Positions 33,361 to 37,198 of a stretch of 37,198 nucleotides of DNA are shown here, one piece after another. Position numbers and translations under genes: made by a program. How positions within the stretch are numbered: the first letter of the stretch is position 1; each line of letters starts with the position of its first letter. The stretch is taken from contig NZ_JAMZCY010000016.1 in NCBI RefSeq assembly GCF_024519285.1, positions 1 through 37,198 on the forward strand. The letters are read 5' to 3'. The stretch is from Cohnella sp. WQ 127256 (lineage in GTDB: Bacteria > Bacillota > Bacilli > Paenibacillales > Paenibacillaceae). The notes beneath the pieces are model-generated. The model ran no database searches. It worked only from the letters and a program-made list of their open reading frames with translations, and was not told the origin of the DNA.

Positions 33361-34446
33361 TTGTCTACCTTACAAACACCTAAAAGCACCGTGATTATTG
33401 GTACATATGTTGATAAAGATAGCCCCTCTATATACGTATCAGATTTTGAAAAGGGTACCGGAGCGTTGACGATTCACCAACAATTAAGTGGAGTCAAAAA
33501 TCCATCCTTCCTTGATATTAATCTGGATAAGGAAATCGTCTATTTTATTAACGTAAGCACAGATGAGGAAGGCCGTAATGTAACGGGAGTTGCATCCTAT
33601 CAATTAAGTCCTGATCATCTCAATCTCACTCTTTTAAACGAGCAACAAAGCTTACCAGCAACTAGCTGCCATATAACACTGGATCAAACCAAGACGAACC
33701 TTATCGTTTGTTCCTATCACGGTGGGATGATCGGATTGATTCCCCTCGATAATGATGGGCTCGTGGGTAAGACCAAAGAAGTTCATCAACATACCGGTTC
33801 GAGCATCCTACCGATACAAACTCAGTCCCGCACCCATTCGGCAAATATAGATCCCACCAATCAATTCGTGATCGTAGCAGATTTAGGTGCAGATCGCATT
33901 GTCGTATATAAGCTTAATGCCGATCAGCACACTTTAACTCCACACAATGAAATCAGCGTTGCTCCTGGTGCAGGTCCAAGACATTCGGTTTTCCACCCTA
34001 CCCTGCCTTATTTCTATGTTATTAACGAGCTCAATTCAACGATAAACGGCTATCAATTCGATGCTACACTTGGCCTACTAACTGAAATTGAAACCCTAAA
34101 TACGCTGCCACCTGAATATTCAGAGTCTAATGCCTGTGCTGATATTCACATATCTCCTGACGGTTTATATTTGTACGGATCAAACCGCGGACATGACAGT
34201 ATTGTGGTTTACCAAATCGATCCATCCAACGGAAAGCTCACGCTAGTCGAGCATGCCTCTACACTAGGAAAGCATCCGCGTAATTTTACCCTTTCACCAG
34301 ATGGCGCGTATTTATTAGTTGCGAATATGGACTCGAATAATATTGTCACGTTTGTCAGAGATGCTATTTCGGGGAAATTACAGCCTAACGGGCAAATATT
34401 GAACGTGGCGAAGCCGGTGTGTATTCGTTTTGTAGAAAAGAAATAA
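33361..34446 (+). CDS. beta-propeller lactonase (6-phosphogluconolactonase-like, YbhE/Pgl family)
   Basis: The 361-residue protein is of the seven-bladed lactonase family: VIIGTYVDKDSPSIYV at the N-terminus, HSANIDPTNQFVIVADLGADRIVVYKL, GPRHSVFHPTLPYFYVINELNSTI, ADIHISPDGLYLYGSNRGHDSIVVY, and GKHPRNFTLSPDGAYLLVANMDSNNIV at the end. Members hydrolyse 6-phosphogluconolactone to 6-phosphogluconate, though many have not been tested. The frame extends to a TTG at 33319, but that has no ribosome binding site. The TTG at 33361 has GGAG 9 bases upstream and leaves the usual short N-terminus. It is a single plus-strand gene with its own promoter and terminator. Confidence 0.9.
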   Translation: MSTLQTPKSTVIIGTYVDKDSPSIYVSDFEKGTGALTIHQQLSGVKNPSFLDINLDKEIVYFINVSTDEEGRNVTGVASYQLSPDHLNLTLLNEQQSLPATSCHITLDQTKTNLIVCSYHGGMIGLIPLDNDGLVGKTKEVHQHTGSSILPIQTQSRTHSANIDPTNQFVIVADLGADRIVVYKLNADQHTLTPHNEISVAPGAGPRHSVFHPTLPYFYVINELNSTINGYQFDATLGLLTEIETLNTLPPEYSESNACADIHISPDGLYLYGSNRGHDSIVVYQIDPSNGKLTLVEHASTLGKHPRNFTLSPDGAYLLVANMDSNNIVTFVRDAISGKLQPNGQILNVAKPVCIRFVEKK

Positions 34447-34465
34447 GCATTTGTTTTAAACAAGT

Positions 34466-34499
34466 AATCCCCCCTGGTCATAAAGACTCTGGGGGGATT
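34466..34499 (+). terminator. terminator of the lactonase gene
   Basis: The stem aatcccccc (34466-34474) pairs with ggggggatt (34491-34499) around a 16-base loop. It is followed by ttttttgtatttt. It lies 20 bases after the stop. It may also slow transcription arriving from the convergent oxidoreductase gene, but the minus-strand tail (ACTTGTTT) is weaker. Confidence 0.9.
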
Positions 34500-34560
34500 T
34501 TTTGTATTTTCATATCTGTGAGAATTGGCTGATGATTTGACTTAGCTTATTACCTATAAC

Positions 34561-35580
34561 TTATAGTTTTACAATTTTCCCTGTAGCTTGGGATTCGAAA
34601 GCCGCCAGAATCACTTTAAGGGAGCGCAAGCCTTCTTCCCCAGAAATACTAGGAGGAGTGCTCGTCAATATGGACTCTACAAAGCTATCAATGACTCCGC
34701 TCGGAACTTGTTTCTCATTCGTAGCCATAACCCCAACTTTGTGTGTTTCCACATTACCGTTAGTCAGCTCGACGATAACCTCGTCACCTTCTACAGTACC
34801 TATCTTCATAACGCCCTTCTCACACCAGAGCACAGTGCTGTTATCTCCGCCTTTATATTGCGTCCAGCTAGCCGTAAGTGTACCGATTACACCACTCTTC
34901 ATCCGAAGAATACAAGTAGAGTTATCATCAACGTCGGTGCCTTCTTTGTGAATCGTGCTAATAAAGCCTGCTACTTCGGCCACTTCATCACTCAGCAAAT
35001 AGCGGATAAAGTCTGATTTATGCACACCAAGGTCGCCCATGGCGCCCATAGTTGCTTCTTCTTTCCTGAAGAACCAGCTCTCACGTCCATCAACACTCCA
35101 GCCTTCTGGACCTGGATGACCAAAAGATGTGCGGAATGTCAGCACTTTTCCAAGGCTACCGGAATCGAGAAGCTCTTTTGCTTTAACATGAGGTGGCATG
35201 AGCCGTTGATTGTGACCCACCATGAGATAAACACCATTTTTTTGAGCTGCTTCAATCATTTGCTCAGCTTCTTCAGCAGTGGAAGCCATTGGCTTCTCCA
35301 CTAGAACGTGTGCTCCAGCGTTAGCCGCTGCAATTGTCATAGGAGCATGCAAAAAGTTAGGTGTACAGACACTAACTGCATCCACCTTTTCATTCTTCAA
35401 TAACTCCTCATAGCTGCTATAACTTTTTCCACCGTAAGTATCTGCCATACTCTGAGCACGTTCAATGACTGGATCTGCGAATGCGACCAGTTCCACGTTA
35501 GGATTTGCTGCGTACTCCGGGATATGTCTACGCTGCGCGATGGCACCGCATCCAAATACAGCAACTTTAATTTTACTCAT
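34561..35580 (-). CDS. Gfo/Idh/MocA family NAD(P)-dependent oxidoreductase
   Basis: The 339-residue protein has the N-terminal Rossmann fold with FGCGAIAQRRH (the GxGxxA nucleotide-binding turn, about 9-19) and the conserved EKP (about 95-97; the lysine is catalytic). The C-terminal domain has MGDLGVHKSDFIRYLL, matching the family DxGxHxxD/H pattern. Members oxidise or reduce sugars, inositols or their derivatives. AAGGAG lies 8 bases before the ATG. It is transcribed divergently from an AraC regulator 150 bases away, which probably controls it. Sugar specificity cannot be predicted. Confidence 0.92.
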   Translation of the reverse strand: MSKIKVAVFGCGAIAQRRHIPEYAANPNVELVAFADPVIERAQSMADTYGGKSYSSYEELLKNEKVDAVSVCTPNFLHAPMTIAAANAGAHVLVEKPMASTAEEAEQMIEAAQKNGVYLMVGHNQRLMPPHVKAKELLDSGSLGKVLTFRTSFGHPGPEGWSVDGRESWFFRKEEATMGAMGDLGVHKSDFIRYLLSDEVAEVAGFISTIHKEGTDVDDNSTCILRMKSGVIGTLTASWTQYKGGDNSTVLWCEKGVMKIGTVEGDEVIVELTNGNVETHKVGVMATNEKQVPSGVIDSFVESILTSTPPSISGEEGLRSLKVILAAFESQATGKIVKL

Positions 35581-35638
35581 GTGATAATCTCCTTTTTTAA
35601 TTGCGAATTGTTCTCATGATAATGTTGCACGATTTAAT

Positions 35639-35703
35639 ACTATACTACCTAAAAGTAGGCTATTATGTACATAAACGATATTGCAATAGCATGAACTATT
35701 TGC
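35639..35703. promoter_or_regulatory. candidate operators in the divergent oxidoreductase/AraC intergenic region
   Basis: Two dyads are visible. The first is cctaaaagtagg (35648-35659). The second is gcaatag-catgaa-ctatttgc (35683-35703), with arms that differ by one inserted base. On the minus strand TATAGT (35644-35639) is a possible -10 for the oxidoreductase gene. I could not fix matching -35 boxes. The AraC regulator encoded alongside is the obvious candidate to bind here. Confidence 0.4.
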
Positions 35704-35733
35704 TTACTTTCTAGTTTGGAGGAAGTTTATCCT

Positions 35734-36525
35734 ATGGAAACGAATCTATTATTTTGTGGTTATTCCTATCATACTCAGCCCTATAGTACCGGCTACAAAA
35801 GTGGTCTAAACAATTTCCTATTCCGTTTACAAATGGAAGGCTCCTGCATCGTGACTTGTCGTGGAACCGAGTACCATGTGCAAGCCGGTGATCTGTTATT
35901 GCTTAATCCTGGAGCCGAATACTTTCTTCAAGTTGAGCTTTCCAGCGAAGAAGGAAGGATATCAAGCGGAGATTATTATTTATTCTGTGAAGGAACATGG
36001 GTGGACACCTGGTGGGGCCGTATGGATCGTCCGGCAGTTACGAGTATAGGATCCGATGTTCAGCTTCTTGGCTTATGGAGAAATCTAATATTGGAGAAGA
36101 GCCGCGATCCCCATGGGGAAAATCTGGAGCTGATGGGCTATTTGTTACGCAGTCTCTGTTTGTATTTAGACAGAGCGATCACGGAAACGACGCAGACCAA
36201 CCGCACTAGCTTCACCGCTTTACGGCTAAAACGATTCATTGAAGAGCATGCAACTACGACTTTTAAGCTAGAACAAGCAGCTCAGCATGCAGGCATCAGC
36301 TTATCGCGAGCTGTTCAGCTTTTCAAATCCTATTATGGTAAAACAATGATCCAATACGCCATCGAAATTAGGCTGAACGCAGCCTTGGAGCGAATGAAAT
36401 ACAGCACGATGACTCTCGATCAAATTGCTGAGACCTGCGGCTTTGCTAGCTATTCCTATTTCCATCGGGTGTTTCGTGCCAAATATGGGGTTTCTCCTAC
36501 AAACTATCGTGCGAACAACCCCTGA
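35734..36525 (+). CDS. AraC-family transcriptional regulator with cupin sensor domain
   Basis: The 263-residue protein has an N-terminal cupin-like sugar-binding domain (about 1-130, with EYHVQAGDLLLLNPGAEY). A C-terminal AraC double helix-turn-helix follows (about 160-262): FKLEQAAQHAGISLSRAVQLFKSYYGKTMIQY, then MTLDQIAETCGFASYSYFHRVFRAKYGVSPTNYR. The ATG at 35734 is preceded by GGAGG at 11 bases; a TTG at 35716 would precede that site and is rejected. It is divergent from the Gfo/Idh/MocA gene, its probable target. The effector is unknown but is likely a sugar or sugar derivative. Confidence 0.9.
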   Translation: METNLLFCGYSYHTQPYSTGYKSGLNNFLFRLQMEGSCIVTCRGTEYHVQAGDLLLLNPGAEYFLQVELSSEEGRISSGDYYLFCEGTWVDTWWGRMDRPAVTSIGSDVQLLGLWRNLILEKSRDPHGENLELMGYLLRSLCLYLDRAITETTQTNRTSFTALRLKRFIEEHATTTFKLEQAAQHAGISLSRAVQLFKSYYGKTMIQYAIEIRLNAALERMKYSTMTLDQIAETCGFASYSYFHRVFRAKYGVSPTNYRANNP

Positions 36526-36834
36526 TTGTCCCCCTCCCTCCCGAATCGAATCTTCCACATCATTAATTAAAGCCAAAATAAATGTAGCCACTTATGTAAA
36601 CACTCTTAAAAGATCCCGTATCCGGAAAGTAACTCTACAGTTAGGTGGGATCTAACTGCGTGACTGAAATCGCTGCTTAGTGGCTCAACAGTTAGCTGTG
36701 ACCGAACTGCATGATTGAAATCGCTCATCAGTGACTCTGTAGTTAGGCGAAACCGAACTGCGTAGACGGAGACTCACCCAAGCGTCGTCACAATCACGTA
36801 TGACTAGAAATCATGTACCTCTTGCATACGAAAA
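36526..36834. other. intergenic region before the rrn terminator
   Basis: About 310 bases lie between the AraC regulator stop and the rrn terminator. No credible gene is present. It holds the 51-bp tandem repeats listed separately. I see no clear terminator for the AraC gene. Confidence 0.7.
36633..36770. repeat. three imperfect tandem copies of a 51-bp unit
   Basis: Copies start at 36633, 36684 and 36735; the third is cut short. Shared landmarks are the start ctc.acagttag, then gaactgc/taactgc 20 bases on, then the block tgaaatcgct in copies one and two. Copy one contains a perfect dyad, cagttag/ctaactg (7 bp), that is partly kept in the others. The copies differ at many positions, so they are old or drift quickly. 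Confidence 0.8.
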
Positions 36835-36856
36835 AAAGCACCCGCAAGGGTGCTTT
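36835..36856 (-). terminator. terminator of the upstream rRNA operon
   Basis: On the minus strand AAAGCACCC/GGGTGCTTT with the loop TTGC forms a 9-bp stem followed by a run of T (complement of the A-tract from 36831). It lies 11 bases beyond the 5S 3' end. Confidence 0.95.
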
Positions 36857-36867
36857 CTTCATTGTTG

Positions 36868-36985
36868 GCCTGGCAACGTCCTACTCTCCCAGGACCCTGC
36901 GGTCCAAGTACCATTGGCGCTGGAGGGCTTAACGGTCGTGTTCGAGATGGGTACGCGTGGAACCCCTCCGCCATTATTACCAGAC
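36868..36985 (-). rRNA. rrf: 5S ribosomal RNA
   Basis: The reverse complement reads TCTGGTAATAATGGCGGAGGGG, later CCATCTCGAACACGACCGTTAAG, and ends GTAGGACGTTGCCAGGC. These are the standard Firmicutes 5S landmarks. The ends are set by pairing GTCTGG with CCAGGC. Length is about 118 bases. Confidence 0.96.
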
Positions 36986-37085
36986 CAGACTTACTAAACA
37001 AGGCTTGCGCCTTGAAAACTGGATGCGAAGTAAAGCTTTATAGAAGAAGTGGTGTGTCATATGTCTTGCAGTGTCAATTCGCTTA
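36986..37085 (-). other. 23S-5S spacer with processing-stem sequence
   Basis: About 100 bases separate 23S and 5S, with no tRNA. On the minus strand the spacer contains CATCCAGTTTTCAAGG (37010-37025 complement). This is complementary to the TTTGAAAACTG in the leader of the left rrn operon and so is consistent with long-range processing stems in rrn transcripts. Confidence 0.7.
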
Positions 37086-37198
37086 GGATAAGCCCTCGAC
37101 CTATTAGTACTCGTCAGCTCCACACATTGCTGCGCTTCCACCCCGAGCCTATCAACCTCGTGTTCTTCAAGGGGTCTTACGAATTGGGAAATCTCATC
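37086..37198 (-). rRNA. rrl: 23S ribosomal RNA, 3' end (partial)
   Basis: The reverse complement ends in GAGCTGACGAGTACTAATAGGTCGAGGGCTTATCC, the usual 23S 3' end in Firmicutes. The gene continues to the right beyond the window. Confidence 0.96.

Noticed and set aside
36301..36591. 96-codon minus-strand frame
   Set aside because: It is antisense to the AraC helix-turn-helix region, with no family resemblance and no ribosome binding site.
1..37198. Prophage, insertion sequence, transposase or tRNA gene
   Set aside because: No transposase, integrase, terminal repeats, phage structural genes or cloverleaf sequence was seen. The accessory content appears to be ordinary chromosomal operons.

Overview
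The window is a stretch of a low-to-mid GC Gram-positive (Firmicutes) chromosome. It most resembles Paenibacillus or a close relative. Evidence: the 16S 5' end, Bacillales-type Shine-Dalgarno sequences with frequent GTG/TTG starts, lipoprotein solute-binding proteins, paired YesM/YesN-type two-component systems beside sugar ABC transporters, and a YheC/YheD-type spore-associated protein. The genus is an inference from style and was not checked by database search.

The window lies exactly between two ribosomal RNA operons in the same (minus) orientation. The left edge holds the 5' end and promoter region of one operon (16S, 1-116). The right edge holds the 3' end of another (23S end, 5S, terminator, 36835-37198). 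Almost all protein genes also read on the minus strand, so the replication fork probably moves right to left here. Only three genes are on the plus strand: the duplicated P-loop ATPase (586-1671), the beta-propeller lactonase (33361-34446) and an AraC regulator (35734-36525).

Regions from left to right. (1) 1-585: 16S start, tandem rrn promoters and leader. (2) 586-1671: ATPase with two P-loops. (3) 1741-6520: a vitamin B12 operon. A cobalamin riboswitch with a terminator precedes a binding lipoprotein, a permease, an ATPase, the adenosyltransferase CobO and a second BtuF-like protein without a signal peptide. (4) 6525-7301: a YheC/YheD-like ATP-grasp protein. (5) 7399-16500: carbohydrate locus 1, transcribed from a promoter near 16471-16500. 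Its order is kinase, AraC-type response regulator, sugar-binding lipoprotein, two permeases, a cytoplasmic GH5 glucanase and a secreted phosphodiester glycosidase, ending in a terminator. (6) 16521-23740: carbohydrate locus 2. Its order is two LplB/LplC-like permeases, a binding lipoprotein, a strong hairpin, then response regulator and kinase, then a terminator. Both loci carry a CcpA-type (cre-like) site. (7) 23803-29285: a chemosensory operon (MCP, CheW, CheA, CheB) without cheR, cheY or flagellar genes. (8) 29434-33123: a soluble five-PAS histidine kinase with a response regulator strongly resembling ComA. (9) 33248-34499: lactonase with a clear promoter, a dyad and a terminator. (10) 34561-36525: Gfo/Idh/MocA oxidoreductase divergent from a cupin-AraC regulator. 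(11) 36526-37198: 51-bp imperfect tandem repeats, rrn terminator, 5S and 23S end.

Taken together the region is a signal-rich accessory block. It holds four sensory systems, two sugar import systems each with its own sensor pair, and a riboswitch-controlled cobalamin uptake and activation operon. I see no prophage, insertion sequence, CRISPR array or tRNA gene. The most unusual items are the ComA-like regulator paired with a PAS-only cytosolic kinase, the glucan/phosphodiester locus, the chemosensory operon without CheR, and the mirrored sensor pairs divided by a terminator and a promoter.
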